Positions 1 to 5,900 of a stretch of 6,592 bases of DNA are shown piece by piece (the first letter of the stretch is position 1; every line of letters starts with the position of its first letter). The notes under the pieces were generated by a model that was given only the letters and a program-made list of their open reading frames with translations, had not been told where the DNA came from and made no database searches. This DNA comes from Actinomycetota bacterium (lineage in GTDB: Bacteria > Actinomycetota > Thermoleophilia > Gaiellales > F1-60-MAGs149), in the NCBI GenBank assembly GCA_947481755.1, contig CANKHS010000074.1:1-6592 (forward strand), in the 5' to 3' direction. A program made the position numbers and the translations under genes.

Positions 1-900
1 CCCCGACAGCGGCGCCGCAATCGCCTCAGGCGTGCGCCGCGCTTGCTCTGGCTGGCCGGTTGGGCCCGCTGGCCACGCCCTCTCGTTGGTCTCCTGCTGG
101 TCATCGTGTTCCTGCTTGCGGCCGTCGTTTGGCCACCGTTCGTCTGGGTTGCCGCATTCGTATGGGGGCTATGGGCGGCTGTCGTGGTGCTGGACGCCGG
201 TCTGCGGCGATCGCAGGGTGTGATTGCGGCGGTCATCGCAATCCTCTTGGGGCCGCTTGGGGTGTGTCTGGTGATGTGGAGTCGTCGACGAGCGATCCGG
301 AAGGTGCCCGACGATGGGTTGTCGTGGCCGATGGGGTACGCAGTCGTCGCGCTGCTAGCGGGCTTTGTCTTGAGCGCTTTGATGATGGGCATGGTGTTGC
401 GGGCGGCCCCTCGTGGTGTTGATGTACCCCGCTCAGCGATGGGGGATCGCATCATGGCTGGCGATCGTGTGCTCGTGGTGCCGACGACAATCGCACCGGT
501 CGGACGTGGCGATGTGGTCGCGGTTGATCGCTTCAAAGGCGTCGATGCGGCACTCAGTTCGTCGGGTGGAATTGCCGGTGTCGGACGGATTGTGGGCGAG
601 GCCGGAGAGGTGATTGGCGCGATCGACGGGGCTCTCTACATTTGTAAGAACCTGCCGGATGCCGCCGTTGGACTACAGCCAGAGGATGAGTGCTCGACGC
701 CCTCGGAGCTGATGTACCTCCGCACTCCGACTCCAGACTTTGGACCGATTCGGATTCCGCCCGGCACGGTCTGGGTGATGTCGGATGACCGCGCGGGTGC
801 GTTGATCGACTCCCGCGTGTACGGGGCGGTGCCGGAGTCGGCGTTGCTGGGTCGTGTGGTCGCGATCCTGACGCCGCTGTCACGCCTCGGCATCCTTTAG
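1..900 (+). CDS. Signal peptidase I (S26)-like membrane protein, apparently lacking the catalytic dyad; 5' end may lie outside window
   Basis: The frame is open from base 1 to a TAG at 898-900. The first possible start inside the window is a TTG at 43, and the preceding codons are Arg-rich, so the true start may lie further left. Residue numbers here count from TTG 43. Hydrophobic stretches at about 13-30, 33-51, 59-79 and 97-119 suggest up to four membrane segments. The C-terminal part, from about 125, is an S26 signal peptidase domain. GDRVLV (140-145) is the end of the active-site box, RIVGEAGEV (182-190) matches the usual RVVGLPGD box, and SDDR followed by DSRVYG (247-261) matches GDNR...DSRxxG. 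In active enzymes Ser sits directly before Met in the SMxPT motif; here it is Ala132-Met133, with Ser131 one place early and PT absent. The Lys of KRVVG is Gly181. The fold is well supported, the peptidase activity is doubtful. The position before rnhB is where actinobacteria usually carry lepB. Confidence 0.75.
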   Translation, partial: PRQRRRNRLRRAPRLLWLAGWARWPRPLVGLLLVIVFLLAAVVWPPFVWVAAFVWGLWAAVVVLDAGLRRSQGVIAAVIAILLGPLGVCLVMWSRRRAIRKVPDDGLSWPMGYAVVALLAGFVLSALMMGMVLRAAPRGVDVPRSAMGDRIMAGDRVLVVPTTIAPVGRGDVVAVDRFKGVDAALSSSGGIAGVGRIVGEAGEVIGAIDGALYICKNLPDAAVGLQPEDECSTPSELMYLRTPTPDFGPIRIPPGTVWVMSDDRAGALIDSRVYGAVPESALLGRVVAILTPLSRLGIL

Positions 901-947
901 CGCGTAACCAGAGCCAATCTGCGCGCCTCGGGCGCCGACGCAGCGGC

Positions 948-953
948 TAGTCT
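948..953 (+). promoter_or_regulatory. Possible leaderless -10 box before rnhB
   Basis: TAGTCT fits the actinobacterial TANNNT -10 consensus. It ends six bases before the rnhB ATG, so transcription would begin at or next to the start codon. No Shine-Dalgarno sequence is visible upstream of that ATG, which fits a leaderless message. No convincing -35 box is seen, and a six-base match of this looseness can occur by chance. Confidence 0.35.
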
Positions 954-959
954 CGTGTC

Positions 960-1610
960 ATGGCATCGACGCCGCGCAATCGCACTCCCGGGCTGGCGCT
1001 GATCGCGCATGATCAGGGTCTCGGCTCGCGTTTCGTGGCGGGAGCCGACGAGGCCGGCCGTGGTGCCTTGGCGGGCCCGCTTGTCGCCGCTGCGGTGTTG
1101 TTGGAGCCGGGTGCACTTGGTACAGACGAGCAGGCGTTATTGGCGCGCCTCAACGACTCGAAGAAGCTCTCCGCTGGGGTGCGCGACGAGCTTGCGCTGG
1201 CAATTGGAGCGGTGGCCTTGAGGATTGCGGTGGTGGCGATCGCGAGTACCGAGATCGATGAGCACGGTATTCAGGCGGCCAACCTCGGTGGATTGAGTCG
1301 TGCGCTCGACCTGCTCGGGGCGCCCCAGGGGACTGCGCTTGTCGTCGATGGGTTCGCTCTGCCGATGCAGAGGCGTACTCATCGTTCGCTCGTCAAGGGC
1401 GATGGCACGAGCGCTGCGATTGCCGCGGCGTCGATCATCGCCAAGACGACGCGCGATCGTGTCATGGAGGGTCTCGATGTCGCGTCGCCGGGCTACGGCT
1501 TCGCGGCCCATGCGGGATACGGCACGTCGGTGCATCGAGAGGCCATCACGCGACTGGGGCCGTGTCATGCACACCGTTTTTCGTTTGCGCCGATCGCTAT
1601 CGCTGCGTAG
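960..1610 (+). CDS. rnhB: Ribonuclease HII
   Basis: This 216-residue enzyme cuts the RNA strand of RNA-DNA hybrids and starts removal of single ribonucleotides misincorporated in DNA. It is cytosolic and needs Mn or Mg. All four expected acidic residues are present: Asp30 and Glu31 in ADEAGRG (29-35), Asp130 in VVDGF, and Asp148 in KGDGTS. The 18-residue spacing of the last two equals that in well-studied RNase HII proteins. Further family signatures are NDSKKLS near 62-68, AAASIIAKTTRDR after Asp148, and a C-terminal GYGFAAHAGYGTSVH stretch. The ATG at 960 is the only sensible start; the next in-frame candidate, a GTG at 1035, sits just before the catalytic motif. There is no Shine-Dalgarno sequence, but a TANNNT box lies just upstream. 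The 3' end overlaps yraN, so the two are probably co-transcribed. Confidence 0.95.
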   Translation: MASTPRNRTPGLALIAHDQGLGSRFVAGADEAGRGALAGPLVAAAVLLEPGALGTDEQALLARLNDSKKLSAGVRDELALAIGAVALRIAVVAIASTEIDEHGIQAANLGGLSRALDLLGAPQGTALVVDGFALPMQRRTHRSLVKGDGTSAAIAAASIIAKTTRDRVMEGLDVASPGYGFAAHAGYGTSVHREAITRLGPCHAHRFSFAPIAIAA

Positions 1611-1986
1611 ATCTCCCGCTCAGGCTGGGCGCGATGGTGAGCGGCTGGCGATGGTGCTCTACCTCGTGCGCGGATATCGCGTGTTGGGGCGCAATGTGCG
1701 AGTGGGGCGCACGCAGGTAGATCTCGTCTGTCGGCGGGGCAACCAACTGGTGCTCGTCGAGGTCAAGCGACGCCGGACCGCGACGCACGGTGGTGCGCGT
1801 CAGGCGTTGGGCTACGACCAGGCGCGGCGACTCCTACGGGCTGGGATGTGGCTGCGAGCGCGCTACCCGTGGGTTCGTGGAATGCGTGTGGATCTCGTCG
1901 CGATTGACGGGTGGCACGTGCAGATCGTGCGCAGCGCGGTTGACGGCGACACGTACCTGTCGGATTCTGAGCGAGTAATGCTCTAA
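1567..1986 (+). CDS. yraN: YraN / UPF0102 family endonuclease-fold protein
   Basis: A 139-residue protein of the UPF0102 family, which has a restriction-endonuclease-like (Holliday junction resolvase-type) core; its cellular role is unsettled. The expected core is present: GRDGERLA (21-28, Glu25), GYRVLGRN (36-43), QVDLVCRRG (50-58, Asp52) and LVEVKRRR (63-70, Glu65 and Lys67). Together Asp52, Glu65 and Lys67 form the PD-(D/E)XK pattern. A second conserved stretch, MRVDLVAID, follows near 115-123. The commonly seen Glu before Val-Asp is Gln50. I chose ATG 1567, with GGGG about seven bases upstream. It overlaps the rnhB end by 44 bases. TTG 1585 is an alternative, while ATG 1651 would remove the conserved Glu25 motif. 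The N-terminus and a C-terminal tail of about 15 residues make it slightly longer than usual. The DUF2469 gene found between rnhB and yraN in mycobacteria is absent. Confidence 0.85.
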   Translation: MHTVFRLRRSLSLRRSPAQAGRDGERLAMVLYLVRGYRVLGRNVRVGRTQVDLVCRRGNQLVLVEVKRRRTATHGGARQALGYDQARRLLRAGMWLRARYPWVRGMRVDLVAIDGWHVQIVRSAVDGDTYLSDSERVML

Positions 1987-2028
1987 ACGAGCGCTCGCGT
2001 GTCTGCGGCGCAGTGGCAGGATCAAACC

Positions 2029-3522
2029 ATGCTCACACACGCCCGCGCCTATGCCGTGATCGGACTCGATGCGATCCCAATCGAAGTGGAGACGTATGTC
2101 TCCGAACAGGACGGTGCCGGTGCCTTTACGATCGTGGGTCTACCGGACAAAGCGCTGCAGGAGGCGCGGGCGCGGATTCGCTCGGCAGCCGCAGCGGCAG
2201 GGCTCCTGATCCACAAGGCCGTGATTCTCGCCAACCTTGCCCCAGCCGAGGTACGCAAGGAGGGAGCCGGCTTTGATCTCCCAATTGCTCTGGCCGTGAT
2301 GGCGGGTTTTGGTTGGGTCAATCAGGACATGCTCGGCGAGGTTGCGGCTGTCGGCGAGTTAGCCTTCGACGGCCGGTTGCGGCCGGTGCCGGGGATTCTG
2401 TCGATTGCTGAGGCGGCCGTGCGCGATGGGCACTCGACGTTGCTCTGTCCCGAGCAATGTGCGCATGAGGCGTCACTGGTGCCGGGCTGTCGGCCAATCG
2501 GCTGCGCAACGCTGCGGGAGGCGGTGCGCATCCTCAACGGGGAAGACCTGCCAAGGCCGGTCGTGGAGCGCCAGCCGCGCGTTGCCCAGCCCGTGCCGGA
2601 TCTGGTGGATGTCCGTGGGCAGCCTTCGGCTCGGCGGGCGTTGGAGATCTGTGCGGCGGGCGACCATAACCTGCTCCTCGTGGGCCCGCCCGGTGTGGGC
2701 AAGACCATGCTCGCGAAGCGACTGCCAGGGATTTTGCCGCCGCTGGACGACGAGCAGGCATTGTTGGCAACGCGCATCCACTCGGCCGCTGGTGTGCTAC
2801 CAGACGGCTCAGGGCTGTTGCGGTCACCGCCGTTTCGCGCCCCACACCATTCGGCAACTACGGCGGCCTTGGTGGGTGGGGGCTCGAAGATTCGTCCGGG
2901 TGAGGTGACGCTCGCGACGGGTGGCGTGTTGTTTCTCGATGAGCTACCCGAGTTTCGGCGGGATGCGCTGGAGGCGCTGCGTGTGCCGATTGAGGACGGC
3001 TCGGTCCGGATCTCGCGCGCCTCGGGCTCGCTCGTCTTGCCGTCGCGCTTTGCCCTGATTGCTGCGATGAATCCGTGCCCGTGTGGCAGTCCCGATGCAG
3101 CCGCCTGCACGTGTTCCCGCGAGCGCGTGCAGGCGTATCAGCGTAAGGCGAGTGGTCCGCTCTTGGATCGCATCGACGTGGGGGTTCATCTGGCACGGCC
3201 TGCACCGGAGGTCTTGCGCAACGATCGGCCGGAGACCACGCTGCAGGTTCGTGAACGTGTCCTCTCTGCGCGCGCGTTTCAGGCGGCACGCGGCTTTGTC
3301 AACGGGCGTATTCCGGTCGGTCGGCTCGACGAACTGGCAGCACCCGACGAGCAGGGGCAACAGATGCTGGATCAAGCAACCACGCGACTCATGCTGTCGC
3401 CTCGCGGCGTCCACCGCATTCAGCGCGTGGCACGCACGATCGCGGACTTGGCCGGAGAGATCGAGATCGGCAGCGACAGCATTGCCGAGGCGATTTCCCT
3501 GCGACTGGGGTCGTTGACATGA
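2029..3522 (+). CDS. comM: ComM / YifB family Mg-chelatase-like AAA+ ATPase
   Basis: A 497-residue protein of the usual family length. ComM of Vibrio is a hexameric helicase that promotes branch migration during natural transformation. The role in actinobacteria is less clear. The N-terminal ChlI-like domain (about 1-165) carries the typical opening around AYAVIGLDAIPIEVE and the FTIVGLPDKALQEAR stretch. The AAA+ core shows Walker A GPPGVGKT (219-226), Walker B LFLDE (301-305), the family hallmark MNPCPCG (347-353) followed by a Cys-rich CTCS, and LLDRIDV (378-384, Arg381 in the usual arginine position). The C-terminal Mg-chelatase helical domain fills the last 80 residues or so. I chose ATG 2029 over GTG 1999 because family members begin close to this point; GGCAGGA lies about seven bases upstream. 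The TGA overlaps the dprA ATG (ATGA), indicating coupled translation. Confidence 0.95.
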   Translation: MLTHARAYAVIGLDAIPIEVETYVSEQDGAGAFTIVGLPDKALQEARARIRSAAAAAGLLIHKAVILANLAPAEVRKEGAGFDLPIALAVMAGFGWVNQDMLGEVAAVGELAFDGRLRPVPGILSIAEAAVRDGHSTLLCPEQCAHEASLVPGCRPIGCATLREAVRILNGEDLPRPVVERQPRVAQPVPDLVDVRGQPSARRALEICAAGDHNLLLVGPPGVGKTMLAKRLPGILPPLDDEQALLATRIHSAAGVLPDGSGLLRSPPFRAPHHSATTAALVGGGSKIRPGEVTLATGGVLFLDELPEFRRDALEALRVPIEDGSVRISRASGSLVLPSRFALIAAMNPCPCGSPDAAACTCSRERVQAYQRKASGPLLDRIDVGVHLARPAPEVLRNDRPETTLQVRERVLSARAFQAARGFVNGRIPVGRLDELAAPDEQGQQMLDQATTRLMLSPRGVHRIQRVARTIADLAGEIEIGSDSIAEAISLRLGSLT

Positions 3523-4385
3523 CAGTGATCGAATTTGGCTCGCGTGAGTATCCCGAGCGGTTGTGCGACCTTGCCAACCCACCCGACCGCCTGTTTGTTC
3601 GCGCCCCGGTGGACGCAGAGCGTTTGCGAGTGCTGCTCGCTCCGCCGTTGGTCGCGATCGTGGGTTCGCGCAGCGCCAGTGTCGCGGGTGTCGCTTTCGC
3701 CCGCAGGTTGGCGGGAGAGTTAGCTGCGAGCGGAGTGGGGGTGATCTCTGGGTTGGCGCGCGGTATCGATGCTGGGGCACACGAGGGCGCGCTCGAGCGC
3801 GGAGGACGAACCGTCGCGGTCTTGGGGTGCGGCATCGACCGCGACTATCCCGCTGCCACGATGCCGCTAGCGCGGCGCATCACGAGCGAGGGGGCAGTTG
3901 TGTCCGAATACTCGCCAGGCACGCCACCCGCACCGTTCCGATTTCCCGAACGCAACCGCATCGTCGCTGCCCTGGCGGACGCAACGATCGTGATCGAGGC
4001 GGCCGTGCGTAGCGGTGCCCTGATCACTGCACGGCTGGCGCTCGATCTCGGTCGCGACGTCTTGGCCGTACCGGGGGCACCATGGACCAGCGGATCCGGT
4101 GGCACCAACGCGTTGCTCAAGGACGGCGCGTTGCCGTTGACCGACATCGCGGATGTCCTGGTGGCACTCGGGATCGACCCTGGCACGGCCCGCGTTGGCG
4201 ACCCAGAGGTCACAGGCCCTGCGGCGAAGGTGCTTGCTGCTTTGCGGCGTGAACCGGTCTCGGCCGATGTACTGGCAGCCCGCTGTGGACTCACACCTGC
4301 GGGTGCTGCGGCACTCATCGTCCAGCTCGAATTGGACGGAATTGTCGTGCGCGAAGCCGATGGGAGGCTCGTCCCAACGCGGTAG
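3519..4385 (+). CDS. dprA: DNA processing protein DprA (Smf)
   Basis: A 288-residue cytosolic protein that binds incoming single-stranded DNA and loads RecA on it during transformation; it is also widespread in bacteria not known to be competent. The Rossmann-like core is complete: VAIVGSR (45-51), SGLARGIDAGAHEGAL (77-92), LGCGIDRDYP (102-111), FPERNRI (142-148), then an SGALITARLALDLGR and VPG segment and a GTNALLKDGA segment. A winged-helix domain at the C-terminus (about 232-288, beginning near KVLAALRREPVS) matches the DprA C-terminal domain. The protein begins almost directly at the YPERLCDLANPPDRLF stretch, so the N-terminal SAM/HhH-like domain found in longer homologues such as that of pneumococcus is missing. 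The start is fixed by the ATGA overlap with comM, with GGGG about eight bases upstream inside comM. It is probably the last gene of the operon. Confidence 0.95.
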   Translation: MTVIEFGSREYPERLCDLANPPDRLFVRAPVDAERLRVLLAPPLVAIVGSRSASVAGVAFARRLAGELAASGVGVISGLARGIDAGAHEGALERGGRTVAVLGCGIDRDYPAATMPLARRITSEGAVVSEYSPGTPPAPFRFPERNRIVAALADATIVIEAAVRSGALITARLALDLGRDVLAVPGAPWTSGSGGTNALLKDGALPLTDIADVLVALGIDPGTARVGDPEVTGPAAKVLAALRREPVSADVLAARCGLTPAGAAALIVQLELDGIVVREADGRLVPTR

Positions 4386-4389
4386 TTGC

Positions 4390-4450
4390 GCGAAAGGGTG
4401 CATGAATCGTCAGAATCGACAACACTGCACGTAGCAGCACCCACTTTCGC
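4390..4450. repeat. Inverted repeat in the dprA-sod spacer, enclosing two GAATCG direct repeats
   Basis: The left arm GCGAAAGGGTGC (4390-4401) is the exact reverse complement of the right arm GCACCCACTTTCGC (4437-4450) except for two extra bases (AC) in the right arm. The 35-base interval contains GAATCG twice, at 4404-4409 and 4413-4418, a nine-base period. The repeat lies between the dprA stop and the sod ribosome binding site. It could be an operator, a 5' leader structure of the sod message, or a weak dprA terminator, though no T-run follows. A very poor promoter match (TTGCGC 4386-4391, CAGAAT 4411-4416, 19-base spacer) overlaps it. Confidence 0.45.
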
Positions 4451-4460
4451 AACCCCTCCC

Positions 4461-4466
4461 GAGGAG
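4461..4466 (+). promoter_or_regulatory. Strong ribosome binding site of sod
   Basis: GAGGAG lies five bases before the sod ATG. It is the strongest Shine-Dalgarno match on the + strand of the window and fixes the sod start. It suggests sod is translated on its own rather than coupled to dprA. Confidence 0.8.
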
Positions 4467-4471
4467 AACCC

Positions 4472-5074
4472 ATGGCCTTTGAACTTCCCGCTCTCGACTA
4501 CTCGTTCGACGCACTCGAGCCACATATCGACGCCCTGACGATGGAGATCCACCACGATCGCCACCACAAGGCTTATGTCGACAACGCCAACGCAGCGCTT
4601 GCGGGCACCGATTGGGAGAACACCCCGGTCGAGGAGCTCCTCACGCAGCTGTCGTCGTTGCCCGCCGACAAGCAGGGCCCGGTCCGCAACAACGCTGGTG
4701 GCCACGCGAACCACACGCTCTTCTGGGAGATTCTCGGTGCCAATGGTGGCGCGCCTTCCGGTGCCCTCGCAGCGGCAATCGATGCCGACTGTGGTGGTCT
4801 GGACGCACTCAAGGCTGCGATGACCGACGCCGGCATCAAGCGCTTCGGTTCGGGTTGGTCTTGGCTCGTCGTTGACGGTGGCAAGCTGGCCGTGATGTCG
4901 ACCGCTAACCAGGACTCCCCGATCTCCGAAGGCAAGACGCCGATCCTCGGCATCGACGTCTGGGAGCACGCGTACTACCTCAACTACCAGAACAAGCGCC
5001 CGGGGTACCTCGAGGCAATCTGGAACGTCATCAACTGGGACGCAGTCGGCGCAAAGTACGACGCCGCGGTCTAA
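4472..5074 (+). CDS. sodA: Superoxide dismutase, Fe/Mn family, Mn-type
   Basis: A 200-residue cytosolic enzyme that converts superoxide to oxygen and hydrogen peroxide. All four metal ligands of the family are visible: His27 in MEIHHDRHH, His81 in GGHANHTLFW, and Asp162 and His166 in DVWEHAYY. The active-site Tyr35 is also present. The GGHANH context and Gln in STANQDSP are the arrangement of Mn-dependent rather than typical Fe-dependent enzymes; metal use cannot be proven from sequence alone and cambialistic enzymes exist. There is no signal peptide. The length is normal and the protein looks complete. Codons are mostly C- or G-ending (AAC, TAC, CAC, AAG), more so than in comM or the signal peptidase-like gene, as expected for an abundant protein. 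It is a separate unit with its own ribosome binding site upstream and a strong hairpin five bases after the stop. Confidence 0.97.
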   Translation: MAFELPALDYSFDALEPHIDALTMEIHHDRHHKAYVDNANAALAGTDWENTPVEELLTQLSSLPADKQGPVRNNAGGHANHTLFWEILGANGGAPSGALAAAIDADCGGLDALKAAMTDAGIKRFGSGWSWLVVDGGKLAVMSTANQDSPISEGKTPILGIDVWEHAYYLNYQNKRPGYLEAIWNVINWDAVGAKYDAAV

Positions 5075-5079
5075 GTCAG

Positions 5080-5144
5080 AGAACGACAAAAGGGCCCTGG
5101 TCGCCTCTCCGCAAGGAGAGGCGACCAGGGCCCTTCGTCGTTCT
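5080..5144. terminator. Long bidirectional intrinsic terminator between sod and the convergent secreted-protein gene
   Basis: A perfect 21-bp stem pairs 5090-5110 with 5115-5135 around a GCAA tetraloop (5111-5114). After a small internal loop (AA against C) a further 8-bp stem pairs 5080-5087 with 5137-5144. The hairpin starts five bases after the sod stop and six bases from the stop of the opposing gene. The minus-strand transcript continues after the 21-bp stem with TTTTGTCGTTCT, a fair U-rich tail, while the plus-strand tail TTCGTCGTTCT is weaker. It should insulate both genes. Confidence 0.92.
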
Positions 5145-5150
5145 AGGCCG

Positions 5151-5651
5151 CTACGAGTGGTAGAGGTAGAACTTGAGGTTCACGCTCGGGTCGGTGCCCT
5201 GCTGGTCGAACCAGAGCTTGACGCTGTAGGACGTGCCGGCTTGGTTCAGCACGGTGCTGCGGATCACGGCCGAGCCGTAGTTGCCGCCCGATAGGGTGGC
5301 GAACGCGTTCGTGATGGTCGACGTAACCTGACCGACCTTCGTTGGTGTGACCGTGATCGTCTGGTACGTGACCATTCCGTCCTGCACAGCCTTCTTGACC
5401 GAGACCGTTGCGCCCATCCCGCCCATCAGGTTGTTGTTCACCGTCTGGGTGAAGGCGGCGCCCTGAAGCTTGGAGCCGCTGATCGTGACGTTGAACACCT
5501 GCGCGGTCGCCGTCTTGTTCAGACCGGAGTAATCACTGGGGTTCGACGCGGGCATCGTGCTGGACGCCGAGGCGGAGCCAACGCCAATCGCGGCGAATGC
5601 GCCGACGGTGGCGATGATGGCGACGGTGCGCCGGGGAAACGAAATCTTCAT
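5151..5651 (-). CDS. Small secreted protein of unknown family
   Basis: A 166-residue protein I do not recognise. The N-terminus is a clear Sec-type signal peptide: Lys2, Arg7 and Arg8, a hydrophobic core about 10-25 (VAIIATVGAFAAIGVG), and a likely signal peptidase site after Ala29 in SASASS. The Arg pair is not in a good Tat context. There is no lipobox Cys, and the protein has no cysteine at all. The mature part of about 137 residues is rich in Thr, Val, Ser, Asn and Gly with alternating polar and hydrophobic residues, suggesting a beta-sheet fold. There is a single Trp in KLWFDQQG near the C-terminus and no later membrane anchor or sorting motif. The ATG at 5651 is preceded by AGGAGG four bases away, ruling out longer starts. 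Codons are strongly C/G-ending (Asn all AAC, Lys all AAG, Phe all TTC), hinting at good expression. A short likely remnant of a related gene lies upstream. Confidence 0.85.
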   Translation of the reverse strand: MKISFPRRTVAIIATVGAFAAIGVGSASASSTMPASNPSDYSGLNKTATAQVFNVTISGSKLQGAAFTQTVNNNLMGGMGATVSVKKAVQDGMVTYQTITVTPTKVGQVTSTITNAFATLSGGNYGSAVIRSTVLNQAGTSYSVKLWFDQQGTDPSVNLKFYLYHS

Positions 5652-5655
5652 GAAC

Positions 5656-5661
5656 CCTCCT
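5656..5661 (-). promoter_or_regulatory. Consensus ribosome binding site of the secreted-protein gene
   Basis: CCTCCT on the + strand reads AGGAGG on the minus strand, a full Shine-Dalgarno core four bases before the ATG. It sets the start at 5651. Longer reading frames starting near 5714 would place this site inside the coding sequence and put the signal peptide in the interior. Confidence 0.8.
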
Positions 5662-5804
5662 AATAGAAACGATCGGATGATCAGTGCTGCAGGTAGCACG
5701 CGCGGACCGAACAATCCTGCACTCGGATCGTATAACGAAAGTGGGGCCCGGAACCACTGGAGAGCGAATTCCGAGCCCTGAGTCGATCATGACCGTGCGT
5801 GGTC

Positions 5805-5858
5805 TTACAGCACGAGCTGCGTGGTGTACCACTTGATGTTCAGCTGCGGGGGCTGAGG
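5805..5858 (-). pseudogene. Vestigial 3' end of a second copy of the secreted-protein gene
   Basis: Read on the minus strand, the codons just before a TAA at 5807-5805 give PQPPQLNIKWYTTQLVL. This resembles the C-terminus of the neighbouring secreted protein, DPSVNLKFYLYHS: Pro, Asn, Lys and Tyr coincide in the same spacing, with Leu/Ile and Phe/Trp exchanges between them, and both end with a stop shortly afterwards. At the DNA level the segments also align without gaps over about 33 bases. An in-frame TGA at 5864-5862 lies only a few codons upstream, and I see no related coding sequence beyond it. The simplest reading is a decayed tandem duplicate. The match is short, so coincidence is possible. 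Confidence 0.4.
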
Positions 5859-5880
5859 TACTCATCGATATGCCCTGTTT

Positions 5881-5900
5881 ACTCCGAGAATGCTCAGAGT
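5881..5900 (-). terminator. Small hairpin after the deacetylase-like gene, possible weak terminator
   Basis: An 8-bp stem (5881-5888 with 5893-5900) encloses a four-base loop. One position is a G-U pair on the minus-strand RNA but a C-A mismatch on the plus-strand RNA, so it folds better in the transcript of the upstream minus-strand gene. No run of U follows, so termination would be weak or factor-dependent. Confidence 0.3.

Noticed and set aside
1999..2028. GTG at 1999 as an earlier start for comM
   Set aside because: The added residues are not family-like. ATG 2029 gives the usual ComM N-terminus and has a purine-rich site upstream.
2322..3110. Long minus-strand open frame inside comM
   Set aside because: Antisense shadow of the AAA+ coding region, with low-complexity Pro/Ser/Arg-rich translation.
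3845..5089. A 414-codon open frame on the minus strand across dprA and sod
   Set aside because: It is antisense to two well-recognised genes and shows no family motif. Long antisense frames are expected in high-GC DNA with G/C-biased third positions.
5652..5714. Extended N-terminus for the secreted protein from an upstream ATG
   Set aside because: The extension would bury the AGGAGG site in coding sequence and place the signal peptide internally.
5791..5804. Near-palindrome GACC...GGTC next to the remnant's stop as a terminator
   Set aside because: Only four pairs form and no U-run follows.
5533..5865. 110-codon minus-strand frame covering the leader of the secreted gene
   Set aside because: It is out of frame with the signal peptide, Arg/His-rich, and overlaps a gene with a consensus ribosome binding site.
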